62,332 nucleotides of DNA, from the NCBI GenBank assembly GCA_021813745.1, contig JAKAJO010000107.1, positions 1-62,332 of the forward strand. Reading direction: 5' to 3'. Each line of letters begins with the position of its first letter. Within the stretch, counting starts at the first letter, position 1. This document shows positions 9,497-17,713 of the stretch, piece after piece. Source of the stretch: Acidobacteriota bacterium. Lineage in GTDB: Bacteria > Acidobacteriota > Terriglobia > Terriglobales > Acidobacteriaceae. The notes under the pieces were generated by a model, which made no database searches, was not told the DNA's origin, and saw nothing but the letters and a program-made list of their open reading frames with translations. A program made the position numbers and the translations under genes.

Positions 9497-9891
9497 GGAG
9501 CGCAAGCCGGAGCATTTTGCTGGATACGACGATTTTGATCGACGTGCTGCATCGCCGACCAAAGCAGATCGCGCTGCTGAAGCAATTGATTGCAGACGGC
9601 TTTGAGTTGGGGACTTCCTGCGTGAACGTCGGGGAGTTGTATGCCGGAGCAAGGCCGGGAGAAGAGGCTGCGACAAATGCGCTTGTCGGTTCATTGACCT
9701 GTTACGATCTGACGCTTTCGATTGCCCGGCGGGCGGGAGAGATGGTCGCAGTGCGGCGCAAAGCGGGCAAAACGCACTCGCTGGCCGACATGATGATTGC
9801 AGCGACTGCGATGGAACATAAATGTCAATTACTGACCGACAATGTTCGGGATTTTCAGGTGCCGGGATTGGCTTTGTTTTCGCATCTGTGA
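9493..9891 (+). CDS. VapC-type PIN-domain ribonuclease toxin
   Basis: VapC toxins are Mg-dependent RNases that usually cut tRNA or rRNA. The 132-residue protein has the PIN acidic residues in order: Asp in LLDTTILID, Glu in NVGELYAG, Asp in SLADMMIAATA, and the C-terminal TDNVRDF. Translation starts with GTG inside the antitoxin stop (GTGA), which implies coupling. It ends 9 bp before the convergent recX, so its transcript may run into recX antisense. Confidence 0.85.
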   Translation: MRSASRSILLDTTILIDVLHRRPKQIALLKQLIADGFELGTSCVNVGELYAGARPGEEAATNALVGSLTCYDLTLSIARRAGEMVAVRRKAGKTHSLADMMIAATAMEHKCQLLTDNVRDFQVPGLALFSHL

Positions 9892-9900
9892 GGATGCCGG

Positions 9901-10458
9901 TCAGAGGTCGTCACTCTTATCCGTGTCCAGTGTGTCGAGGGCGGCGAGGGATTCGTCGGGGACGTCCCACTGGCGGAGGATTTTGTAGATGACGCCGGTG
10001 GAGAAGCCTGCCGTGACGAGGCGGCGCATGACGCGGGCGGTGTCCTTTTCGTTCTCTGGCTTGCGGATGCGCTTGCGCTCGAGGTGCTGGCGGGCGAGGG
10101 CTTCTTCGTCGGTGGCGGAGTAGCGGGCGTCGATGGCGGCCTCGGCGATGGAGCGGGCGACGCCCTTCTGAGCGAGCTTCTGGCGAACGGTGCGTGCCCC
10201 GAGCTTCTCGTTTTCCTGGCGCAGGCGGGTGAAAGTCTCGGCGTAGGAGCGGTCGTCGAGGTAGCGCTGCTCGCGGAGGCGCGCGAGGACTGCGGCGATG
10301 ATGGTCTGGCCGCGGTCGCCGGGCTCGACGCGCGTCTGCATGAGGCGGCGGAGTTCGGCTTCTGTCCGCATGTGGCGGCCAAGGGCCTTGACGGCGTAGT
10401 CGTAGAGACCGGACTCGTTGAGGGGCTCTTTCCGTTTCGCGCTGCGGCCGAATGACAT
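9901..10458 (-). CDS. recX: RecX family regulatory protein
   Basis: RecX binds RecA filaments and limits recombination. The 185-residue protein shows the RecX repeats: YDYAVKALGRHMRTEAELRRLM at the N-terminus, LREQRYLDDRSYAETFTR and GARTVRQKLAQKGV in the middle, and VMRRLVTAGFSTGVIYKIL near the end. recA is not adjacent, although in many bacteria the two genes are neighbours. The start ATG lies 5 bp after the stop of an upstream PIN toxin gene, so recX is probably read from the vapBC2 promoter. Confidence 0.88.
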   Translation of the reverse strand: MSFGRSAKRKEPLNESGLYDYAVKALGRHMRTEAELRRLMQTRVEPGDRGQTIIAAVLARLREQRYLDDRSYAETFTRLRQENEKLGARTVRQKLAQKGVARSIAEAAIDARYSATDEEALARQHLERKRIRKPENEKDTARVMRRLVTAGFSTGVIYKILRQWDVPDESLAALDTLDTDKSDDL

Positions 10459-10463
10459 GGAAG

Positions 10464-10880
10464 TCAGTCCAGAGGAATGAGCAGGTTGAAGGAGCGGTTG
10501 CGCCGCCAGCGGTAGTGCTTGAAGTCGCTGTCGAGGGTGAGGATATCGCCGGTGTCGAGTGCATTGGCGATGGCGATGAGGCAGGCGTCCGCGAAGTCGG
10601 CGGGTGTGTCGCGGTACTTGCGCAGGATGCTGCCGGCCTCCGATGCGTATTCAGACAGCGGGACAGGGATTTGGAAGATACCCTCAGCGACATTTTCCAA
10701 TACCCTGTCGATTGCTGCTGGAATGGACTGGAGCATGTAGCAGCTTTCCGCGATGACTGCTTCCGGCGTCACGATGGGCTGTCGCAAGCCGGACAGCGCA
10801 GCGACGCATCGCTTGTGATGGCGGTCCCGCCGGTTCAGCCACGCGACGATCACACCCGTGTCGAGCAGGATGGCCTGCAT
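10464..10880 (-). CDS. VapC-type PIN-domain toxin, second module
   Basis: This is a 138-residue PIN-domain protein. The expected acidic residues are visible: Asp in ILLDTGVIVAW, Glu in AVIAESCYML, Asp in TPADFADACLIA and Asp in LTLDSDFKHYR. A likely single-strand RNase. Its start follows the antitoxin stop by one base (TAAGATG), and its stop lies 5 bp before recX. It is only distantly similar to the first VapC in the window, so the two modules are not a recent duplication. Confidence 0.85.
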   Translation of the reverse strand: MQAILLDTGVIVAWLNRRDRHHKRCVAALSGLRQPIVTPEAVIAESCYMLQSIPAAIDRVLENVAEGIFQIPVPLSEYASEAGSILRKYRDTPADFADACLIAIANALDTGDILTLDSDFKHYRWRRNRSFNLLIPLD

Positions 10881-10881
10881 C

Positions 10882-11157
10882 TTAGCGCTTCACCGTCTTG
10901 CGGCGGGACTTGCCGCCGGGCATGGAACTGCGGCCGAACCCCTCCATGTACTTCTTGTTTGTGGAGAGATCGGATACGCCGAAATCAAATTCTCCGAGGC
11001 CATGGATTCGGATCGGAGGAGCCTTTCCGGCTTCCCTGGCGACGAGATGAATGCCTTTCCGCAGAATTTCGGATGTCGTCCATCCCTGGCGCTTGACCAG
11101 GCTGTCCAGAACGCGCCGGGTTTCGGGATCCAGTCGCAATTGCGCTACGGTCTTCAT
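10882..11157 (-). CDS. VapB-type antitoxin (ribbon-helix-helix), second module
   Basis: A 91-residue protein with an N-terminal ribbon-helix-helix (MKTVAQLRLDPETRRVLDSL then GWTTSEILRKGIHLVA) and a basic tail (GGKSRRKTVKR). It pairs with the downstream PIN toxin. An upstream in-frame ATG at 11202 exists, but its 15 extra codons run through the operator-like repeats, so the ATG at 11157 is preferred. Autoregulation is likely, because two matching operator half-palindromes sit just upstream. Confidence 0.75.
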   Translation of the reverse strand: MKTVAQLRLDPETRRVLDSLVKRQGWTTSEILRKGIHLVAREAGKAPPIRIHGLGEFDFGVSDLSTNKKYMEGFGRSSMPGGKSRRKTVKR

Positions 11158-11165
11158 GCTTTCCA

Positions 11166-11206
11166 TTGTAATACACAATGCGCGCCTTGTAATACAAGAC
11201 AATTGT
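11166..11206. promoter_or_regulatory. Paired operator-like repeats upstream of vapBC2
   Basis: TTGTAATACA occurs twice in direct orientation, at 11166 and 11187, 21 bp apart or two helical turns. The second copy is a perfect odd palindrome (CTTGTAATACAAG, 11186-11198) and the first a near palindrome (TTGTAATACACAA, 11166-11178). A third element, ACAATTGT, follows at 11199-11206. This is the pattern expected for cooperative binding of ribbon-helix-helix dimers. Confidence 0.6.
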
Positions 11207-11223
11207 TCACCGCGTTCAGGCCT

Positions 11224-13461
11224 CTATTTTGCTGGCTTCGTCCATTCATCCACCCATTCGTTGACGGTCTTCCACCAGAGCTGGGAGTTCTGCGGCTTGA
11301 GCACCCAGTGGCTCTCGTCGGGGAAGTAGAGCATCTTCGACGGAACATGGAGAAGCTGCAGCGTGGTGAAGAGCTGCAGGCCTTCGCTCAGGTCGAGGCG
11401 GTAGTCATGCTGCGAGTGGATGACGAGCGTCGGTGTCTTGAAGTTTTTGGCCGAGAGCGACGGCGACCATTTGCGGAAGGGGTTTTCGGAGTCGGGCGTG
11501 CCGTAGTAGTCCCACGGCACGCCCTTGAACTCCCATGTGTTGAACCAGAGTTCTTCTGTGCTGCCGAAGGCGGACTCGGCGTTGAACATGCCGTCGTGGG
11601 AGACGATGCACTTGAAGCGGTCGGTGTGGCCAAGGATCCAGTTGGCCATGTAGCCGCCGTAGCTGGCGCCGAGGGCGCACTCGCGGGATTTGTCGATGAA
11701 GGGGTAGTGACTTTCGGCGTAGTCGAGACCGAGCATTAAATCGCTAAAGGGCTTGCCGCCCCAGTCGCCATTGACGCCGTCGACGAAGGCCTGGCCGTAG
11801 CCGGTGCTGCCGCGCGGGTTGACCATGACGACGACGTAGCCGTTGGCGGCGAAGAGCTCGGGGTTCCAGCGATAGGACCAGGACTGGTCCCATGCACCTT
11901 GTGGGCCGCCGTGGATGAGGAACTTGACGGGGTATTTCTTCGCGGGGTCAAAGTGCGGCGGCTTGACGAGGAAGCCTTCGACTTTGGTGCCGTCCTGCGC
12001 GGTGAACCAGAAGGGCTCCATGGGGGTGAGGTCAAGCTCGGCCAGGAGGGCGTCGTTGAGGTGGGTGATGAGCTGGGGATCGTACGTTTTCGGTGTGATG
12101 TCCTCAGAAGGCCTGTGCTGAGCCTCCGAGTAGACATGAACAACGTGCACGTCGTCGCCCATTTGCAACGAGTCGCCGAGGACCTCCTCGGCAGGGCGAT
12201 CAACACGAACGAGCGTCCCCAACACAAAGGGCGTTCCGTTTTTGAGGATGAGATGAACATTGCTCCATCCGCCAACCGCTTTGCCCATTCGACTGAGGTC
12301 ATCGCCGGTCAGATTGATTTCGTAGATCGGCTCCTCACCCTTTTCGCCTGAAACAAAAATTATGTGCTGCGAGTCGTCGACCCAGGAAAACTCGTCCACC
12401 CAATTGTCGAAATTCGCGGGCGCGCGATTCGGGAGCGTCGCGCCCTTAAGAAGGTCCTTGATCGTCTTCGCCACGCGGTCGTAGACCACCAGCCGGAACC
12501 TGTCGCTCTCATAGCCTGCGCGGGCCTGGGAACGCCATGCGATGTACTTGCCGTCGGGTGAGTAAGCGGGGTTGAAGTTGCCGCCGGCGGAGGTGCTGAT
12601 CTGGACGGGCCTGGCCGCGGGGTTGGTCAGGTCGAGGGTGTAGATGCGGGGGCTGGTGCTGAGGGCGGGGACGGGATCGGGGTTGTCGGTATAGGCCAGT
12701 TCCTCGGAGTCCGGCGCGAAGGCGCAGCCGCAACCGCCGCCTTCGAGCGAAAACGGTGGCACGTCATGCGGGTTGCCGGGCGTGAGGTCGCGCATCGTTC
12801 CGTCCGCGACGGAGACGAGGAAGAGATGGGATCGCTTGTTGCCGGTGAAGTGGTCCCAATGGCGGTAGAGGAGGTGGGTCCAGATCTGCGCCTTAACGGG
12901 GTTGTCGGCGGCGGCTTTGTCTCGTGCCGCGTTGCAGGCGTTGCCGGTATTGAAGTCGGCGGTGGAAATGGGCGCGCAGTCGGGATAGACGGCGGATGTG
13001 AAGACGATGGATCGGCCGTCGGGCGACCAGATGGCGTTGTCGGCTTCAGTGGCGATGTGGGTGAGCTGGCGGGGATGACTGGTGACGCCGGTGGCGGGGT
13101 CGAAGTCGGCGAGCCAGACCTGCTGGCCGTTTTCGCGACCGGAGAGGAAGAGCACGGAGTGCCCGTCGGCAGAGAACTGGAGTCCGCCGTCACCGGGTTG
13201 GGCAACCGCGACTTTGAAGGGCGTGCCGCCTGAAATTTTTTGCAGCCACAGCTCAGGTGTTTTTGTGTTCTTCGCGAGGTCGACAGTGGTGACAGAGTAG
13301 GCGAGCCACTGGCCGTCGGGCGAGACGGCGGTGTCGCCGAGGCGCTTCATGGCCATCATGTCCTCAAAGGTCATGGGCCGCTTGTTCTGGCTGGGCTGCG
13401 CGAGCGCAGGAAGAAGCGAAAGAACCAGGGCGATGGATGAGAAGAAGCGGGCTAGATACAT
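11224..13461 (-). CDS. Secreted S9-family prolyl oligopeptidase / acylaminoacyl peptidase
   Basis: This 745-residue serine peptidase has a signal peptide ending near LPALAQ. Its N-terminal beta-propeller (about residues 30-480) shows repeated SPDG motifs (AVSPDGQWLAY, WSPDGRSIVF, YSPDGKYIAW). The C-terminal alpha/beta hydrolase has the nucleophile in GASYGGYMANW (Ser about 598), the Asp in SQHDYRLDLSEG and the His in DESHWVLKP. It should trim peptides in the periplasm. The block around 12080-12500 has a different codon style from the rest. No Shine-Dalgarno was singled out for the ATG at 13461. Confidence 0.9.
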   Translation of the reverse strand: MYLARFFSSIALVLSLLPALAQPSQNKRPMTFEDMMAMKRLGDTAVSPDGQWLAYSVTTVDLAKNTKTPELWLQKISGGTPFKVAVAQPGDGGLQFSADGHSVLFLSGRENGQQVWLADFDPATGVTSHPRQLTHIATEADNAIWSPDGRSIVFTSAVYPDCAPISTADFNTGNACNAARDKAAADNPVKAQIWTHLLYRHWDHFTGNKRSHLFLVSVADGTMRDLTPGNPHDVPPFSLEGGGCGCAFAPDSEELAYTDNPDPVPALSTSPRIYTLDLTNPAARPVQISTSAGGNFNPAYSPDGKYIAWRSQARAGYESDRFRLVVYDRVAKTIKDLLKGATLPNRAPANFDNWVDEFSWVDDSQHIIFVSGEKGEEPIYEINLTGDDLSRMGKAVGGWSNVHLILKNGTPFVLGTLVRVDRPAEEVLGDSLQMGDDVHVVHVYSEAQHRPSEDITPKTYDPQLITHLNDALLAELDLTPMEPFWFTAQDGTKVEGFLVKPPHFDPAKKYPVKFLIHGGPQGAWDQSWSYRWNPELFAANGYVVVMVNPRGSTGYGQAFVDGVNGDWGGKPFSDLMLGLDYAESHYPFIDKSRECALGASYGGYMANWILGHTDRFKCIVSHDGMFNAESAFGSTEELWFNTWEFKGVPWDYYGTPDSENPFRKWSPSLSAKNFKTPTLVIHSQHDYRLDLSEGLQLFTTLQLLHVPSKMLYFPDESHWVLKPQNSQLWWKTVNEWVDEWTKPAK

Positions 13462-13542
13462 GAGCCTTCCTCGCGATACGCGGTGTGACGGCTGCGCGCG
13501 AAGAGCAAGTGTACACCGGGTGCGGCGGGGAAAGCTGTGTGG

Positions 13543-15588
13543 TCAGGCGGCCTGCATTTCGAGAATGAGAGCGGCGCCCCGAGGATCGAGGTTGATGGCG
13601 GAGATTCGGCCGCTGTTCTCGCGGAGAATGGTGGCGCAGAGGTTGAGGCCGAGGCCTGCGGTTTCTCCAGCGGCTTCTGCGGGGATGAAGGCGTCAAAGG
13701 TGCGCGTGGGGTGCAGAAAGCCAGGGCCGGAGTGCGAGATGACGATTTTAACGATTTCGTCGGCGGAGCTGGCTTCGACGCGAACGGAGCGATCTGCGCT
13801 GGCGCCCGGGCCTTCGACAGCTTCGATGGCGAACTGCAGGCAATACAGGATGGCCTGGCGGATCTGCTGCGCGTTGCCCAGGATGCGGGGCAGGCCGGGG
13901 GCAATGCGGAGGCGGAAGTCGATGCCGCGGTGGACGAACTCGGAGCGATGGAGCTGCTCGATGTCGTTGAGGAGTTCGGTGATGGAGACGGCGGAGAACT
14001 CTTCGGTCTGATTGCGGGCCATGCGGGAGAGGCTTTCCAGGGTGCTGCGCATATTACGTGCCTCGGTCAGGATGGCATCGACCGCCTTGCGATCCTGGGG
14101 GGGCAGGTTCTCAGTGGCTTCGAGCAGGGAGGCATAACCCAGGATGACAGTGAGAGGGTTATTGAACTGCCAGGTGACATTGTTGGCGAGCTGGCCGAGG
14201 CTGGCGAATTTTTCAGTATCGATGAGCTTCTCAAGCATGATGGTCTGGCTGCGTGCCGACTGGATGCGAGAAGCGAGGACTTCGACGGGGAGCAGGTCCT
14301 CCGAACGGAGGACCTGATGGCGGTTGCGCAGCCCTGCGAGCAGGATTGCACCGTCGACCTGCTGGCGGCCTTCGAGGGGCACTGCGATTACGTCGGTGAA
14401 GCGCAGCTGTTCGAGATCGTCGCCGGGCGCAAGCCATGGCCGGAGACTAAGGCTATAGGAATGCACATCGGGCAACGCGAGGGGAGTGGAGCCTGGGATG
14501 AGGAAATCGTTCACTGGAATGCGAGCGACCAGCGCCTCGAGGGCGTTGGTCGTGGAATCGTCGAGACCATAGACTCCTGCCATGCGGAACTGGCTTGAGC
14601 CATGCAGGAGCAGAAGGACGGCCTGTTCGAAGCGGCTGTTCTCCACGATGGTCTGGCAGATCTGGGGACCCTGCCGATCAAAGTCTTCGAGGCGACGCCG
14701 GGAGAGCGTGAGGCGGGTGTAGGCCTCCAGCTCTTGACGGGCACGCATCTCGCGCATCTGGGAGGTTCTTTGCAGAGCGAGCTGATCTTCCAGGGCCAGG
14801 ACGATCATGCCGATGGCGGCGAGGACAGCGCCTAGTGAGTTAGTACGGGTGAGGATCAGATGGTAGGGAGAATCCGCGCCCAGCATGGGCAGGATTGACG
14901 TAAAGCTCAAGGACCAGGCGACAAAACCTGCACCGGCAAGGAGGGTGCCTGGGGAGATGCGGCGAAAGACGTAAAAGACGAGGAGTGCGGTCGTGAGGTG
15001 GAGAGCGCACTCGACGAAGGAGAGCGGCCACGGACCTCCGAGGCGCACGCAGATCCAGAGGCCGGCGCCGCCCATGACGATGCAGATCGTGAGGCCGACC
15101 CAGGTCGGCATACTGCCGCGGGCAAAGGCCCAGAAGCATCCGACGAAGAGCGAAAGTGCGCCGAGCGCGGGGAAAAGCAGGAAGGGAAGACCGTTGGGCG
15201 TGGTGCCCCCGTAGACGCCATAGAGCAAAACGGCGTAGAGGGTGAGCGGAATCGTGAAGGGAATGACGTACAGGATCCGCCGCTGGCCGATGCGAAAGCT
15301 GAGCGGAGAGAGCGAAGCAAGGAAAAAGCCTGAGCTGATTTGAGCAAAGGTGAGGCCCGTGGCCGCGATCCAGGGATGAAGGTGCGCGTCATTCAGGTTC
15401 CAGGAGCCGAATGAGAATGTCTGCGCCATGCGGAAGACGGCGAAGAGGAAGCCGAGGAGCCACAGGAGGGTCCTGGCGTCGCGTGAGCGGCGATAGAGCT
15501 GGGCAAACACCGGCAGGAGCAGTCCAGTGAGGACCAGCGCCGGCAGTTGGTAGCTATCTGGCATGGACACCGGGCCCATCTCCTGCAT
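13543..15588 (-). CDS. Membrane-bound sensor kinase-like protein, probably catalytically degenerate
   Basis: The 681 residues start with seven or eight hydrophobic segments (to about 270). A short coiled coil, a GAF-like domain (about 300-445) and a histidine-kinase core follow. In the H-box LGQLANNVTWQFNNPL the position of the phosphoacceptor His is Trp473. In the N-box AILYCLQFAIEAV the Mg-binding Asn is Phe586. In the D-box ISHSGPGF the Asp is His619. The later G-box AGLGLNLCATILRE is kept. Autophosphorylation therefore looks unlikely; a role as a ligand-sensing scaffold or kinase regulator is inference. No response regulator is adjacent. An alternative start lies at 15564. Confidence 0.8.
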   Translation of the reverse strand: MQEMGPVSMPDSYQLPALVLTGLLLPVFAQLYRRSRDARTLLWLLGFLFAVFRMAQTFSFGSWNLNDAHLHPWIAATGLTFAQISSGFFLASLSPLSFRIGQRRILYVIPFTIPLTLYAVLLYGVYGGTTPNGLPFLLFPALGALSLFVGCFWAFARGSMPTWVGLTICIVMGGAGLWICVRLGGPWPLSFVECALHLTTALLVFYVFRRISPGTLLAGAGFVAWSLSFTSILPMLGADSPYHLILTRTNSLGAVLAAIGMIVLALEDQLALQRTSQMREMRARQELEAYTRLTLSRRRLEDFDRQGPQICQTIVENSRFEQAVLLLLHGSSQFRMAGVYGLDDSTTNALEALVARIPVNDFLIPGSTPLALPDVHSYSLSLRPWLAPGDDLEQLRFTDVIAVPLEGRQQVDGAILLAGLRNRHQVLRSEDLLPVEVLASRIQSARSQTIMLEKLIDTEKFASLGQLANNVTWQFNNPLTVILGYASLLEATENLPPQDRKAVDAILTEARNMRSTLESLSRMARNQTEEFSAVSITELLNDIEQLHRSEFVHRGIDFRLRIAPGLPRILGNAQQIRQAILYCLQFAIEAVEGPGASADRSVRVEASSADEIVKIVISHSGPGFLHPTRTFDAFIPAEAAGETAGLGLNLCATILRENSGRISAINLDPRGAALILEMQAA

Positions 15589-15912
15589 CCCTCAGGACAA
15601 AAGTGTAGACGTTCGATTGCCTTCCAGTGGCTGGACATCTTTAGAGCGGGCTCTATCCGGGCTCAGCCAATCCGCTCTGCAGCGGTCCAACCAGTTCCAT
15701 CCTTGACCACTTGTCTCTTTGTGCCCCGGCGGTTGACGAGGCAGAAAGATCCCGTGGTTGAAGTTAGATGGTATCAACGTTTTATTCTCTGGCCACCCCG
15801 AAGCTTTGTATATGCGTCTAATGTTGTAGGTTACGGAAGGGTAGCCCGGTGTGTGCTGCACGCTCTAGGTGGGGGTCCGGCGGGAATCAACGGCGGCGGG
15901 AGAGGTCAATCG
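15589..15912. other. Divergent intergenic region
   Basis: The 324 bp separate the kinase-like gene from the secreted protein gene. A modest promoter candidate for the right-hand gene is TTGAAG (15758-15763), a 17-bp spacer, then TTTATT (15781-15786), four of six matches each. Otherwise I see no RNA gene or convincing small ORF here. Confidence 0.35.
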
Positions 15913-16791
15913 ATGCGGAATAAATGGTGGGTAGCGGCCGTAATGGCGTCTGCGATGGTGCTAGGAGTTAGCGCGCAGGATCAGGACAGTTTTACCCCGA
16001 TGCCACTGGATGCAGGGTTCGGACCGATGGACTTGTCGGCGCCGCCGATTCCGGCCGATCAGATCATCCAGAAGTTTGCCGCCAAGGAGACCGAGTTCCA
16101 GGAAGCGCTGGATCACTATACCTATCGCCGATATGCCCGTGTGCAGACACTGGATGACGACAACAAGGTGGATGGCGAGTGGTATGAGGTGGACGACGTG
16201 ATTTTCGACCCCTCTGGGAAGCGAACGGAGCGGGTCGTGTATGCCCCGGAGAGCACGCTACAGCGGGTGATGATGTCCCCCTCGGATTTTCAAGACATTC
16301 AGCATGGATATCCCTTTGTGCTCACGACGAGCGAGGTTGGGGAATACAACATCAAATATGTTGGGAAGCAGAAGGTGGACGAGGTCAACTGCTACGTGTT
16401 TGATGTGGTGCCGAAGCAGATCGAGAAGGGTAAGCGCTACCTGGATGGGCGCATCTGGGTGGATGCGACGGATCTGCAGATCGTGGTGGTGGATGGCCGC
16501 ATGGTTCCGGACGACACCAAGCGGGGGCACGAAGACCTGCATCCTCCGTTTATGACTTGGCGTCAGCAGGTGGATGGCAAGTATTGGTTCCCTGTGTACA
16601 CAAAGGGCGAAGGGATTCTCCATTTTTCCGGCGGTAATGGCTACATGGAGGAAGACGTGCATATCCGTGACATTGTGAAGTACACGGACTACAAGAGATT
16701 TGGATCGACATCCAAGATCATCTACCAGGGCCAGGACATTACTCCGACCCAGCCAAACACCAAGAACGCACCGACTCCGACGAAGCCGTAA
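15913..16791 (+). CDS. Secreted protein, possible LolA-like outer-membrane sorting domain
   Basis: This is a 292-residue protein with a signal peptide (MRNKWWVAAV to about GVSAQ). The mature part is strand-rich (YARVQTLDDDNKVDGEWYEV, EVGEYNIKYVGKQKVDEV). It has VKCYVFDVVPK-like and RYLDGRIWVDATDLQIVVVDG segments that resemble LolA/LolB-like beta-sheet folds used for lipid or lipoprotein handling. The C-terminus is Pro/Thr-rich. The ATG at 15913 is chosen because the signal peptide starts there; a long upstream extension in frame crosses the kinase promoter. Function is not established. Confidence 0.55.
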   Translation: MRNKWWVAAVMASAMVLGVSAQDQDSFTPMPLDAGFGPMDLSAPPIPADQIIQKFAAKETEFQEALDHYTYRRYARVQTLDDDNKVDGEWYEVDDVIFDPSGKRTERVVYAPESTLQRVMMSPSDFQDIQHGYPFVLTTSEVGEYNIKYVGKQKVDEVNCYVFDVVPKQIEKGKRYLDGRIWVDATDLQIVVVDGRMVPDDTKRGHEDLHPPFMTWRQQVDGKYWFPVYTKGEGILHFSGGNGYMEEDVHIRDIVKYTDYKRFGSTSKIIYQGQDITPTQPNTKNAPTPTKP

Positions 16792-16899
16792 GGCGATGTC
16801 TCCGCAAGGATAACGGCCAGGAGGGTACGAGGGCGCAGCACAGGATTCAACGGGCAATGGAAAAGCGCCGCGCGCTCAGCTGAGCTGCGACTTGATCGA

Positions 16900-16915
16900 G
16901 GTGACTGGGGTCACC
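16900..16915. promoter_or_regulatory. Crp/Fnr-type palindrome upstream of usp1
   Basis: GGTGAC-TGGG-GTCACC is a perfect 6+6 palindrome that reads as GTGA-N6-TCAC, centred at 16907.5. A -10-like TAAGAT at 16938-16943 would place the start near 16950, about 42.5 bp from the centre, as for class II activation by a Crp-family regulator. Confidence 0.55.
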
Positions 16916-16997
16916 GCAATAAGGCCTTCGATCTGGATAAGATACTCTGGCGGAATTGTCTGGGACGGTACAGACCGACCGGGCAGATGGGGGGTGT

Positions 16998-17459
16998 ATG
17001 AAGATCCTTCTTCCCGTAGATGGCTCCGGGTTCAGCGACGCGGCGGTGCAGGAAGTTGCGCAGAGGCCGTGGCCCAGCGGAACGGAAGTGGAGGTGCTTT
17101 CCGTTGCGCAGACCTTGCCTGAGTATCCGGATACACAATTGATGGGGCACTCTGTGCGCCTTGAGTCGTTGAAGCGGGAGACAAAGCGTGCACAGGAAAA
17201 TGTTGACGATGCGGTAGGGGAGCTTACCCACAGCACCGCGGGGCTGACGGTGACGACCAAGGTGGTGGAAGGCGTGGTGAAGGATGAGATTCTTCACGAA
17301 GCAGCGAATTGGGGCGCAGACCTGATCGTGATGGGATCTCATGGCTATAACGCTGCGATGAGGCTGCTTCTCGGCTCGGTTTCGCAAGCGGTGTCGCTCC
17401 ATGCACTCTGTTCCGTGGAGATTGTGCGCGTACGGCCGAAGGATGCGCCAAAATCCTAA
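16998..17459 (+). CDS. Universal stress protein, single UspA domain
   Basis: A 153-residue UspA-fold protein. It starts MKILLPVDGSG, the family beta1-loop. The ATP-binding loop follows in the C-terminal half: VMGSHGYNAAMRLLLGSVS, which fits the G-x2-G-x9-G-S/T pattern. Usp proteins help cells survive starvation, redox or low-oxygen stress. The start is the ATG at 16998; the in-frame ATG 14 codons earlier adds a non-family leader. It lies between a Crp/Fnr-type palindrome and a sulfide:quinone reductase-like gene. Confidence 0.88.
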   Translation: MKILLPVDGSGFSDAAVQEVAQRPWPSGTEVEVLSVAQTLPEYPDTQLMGHSVRLESLKRETKRAQENVDDAVGELTHSTAGLTVTTKVVEGVVKDEILHEAANWGADLIVMGSHGYNAAMRLLLGSVSQAVSLHALCSVEIVRVRPKDAPKS

Positions 17460-17713
17460 GCTTGGATGGCGAGGGGCGCGCGAGGGTGCTGGGGAGTCTT
17501 TTCCGTTGGACGCCTTGGCCTTCTTGACAGTCGTTGCAGCCATATCGCAGACTACCAGCCGGTAGAAGCAAGCTGGCGGCAGCTCGACGGCCGTTCAGAG
17601 ATCGTATCTCGAGCCCACGCGCCGCGCATGTTGTTGGCAGCAACCGAGGATTGAATTTCTGCCTTAAGCAGGGAATCGTCACACGGGAGCCGGGCGCGGG
17701 AGGCGCAAAGAGC

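Noticed and set aside
13537..14598. 353-codon plus-strand ORF opposite the kinase-like gene
   Set aside because: Antisense of the kinase core; no family motif.
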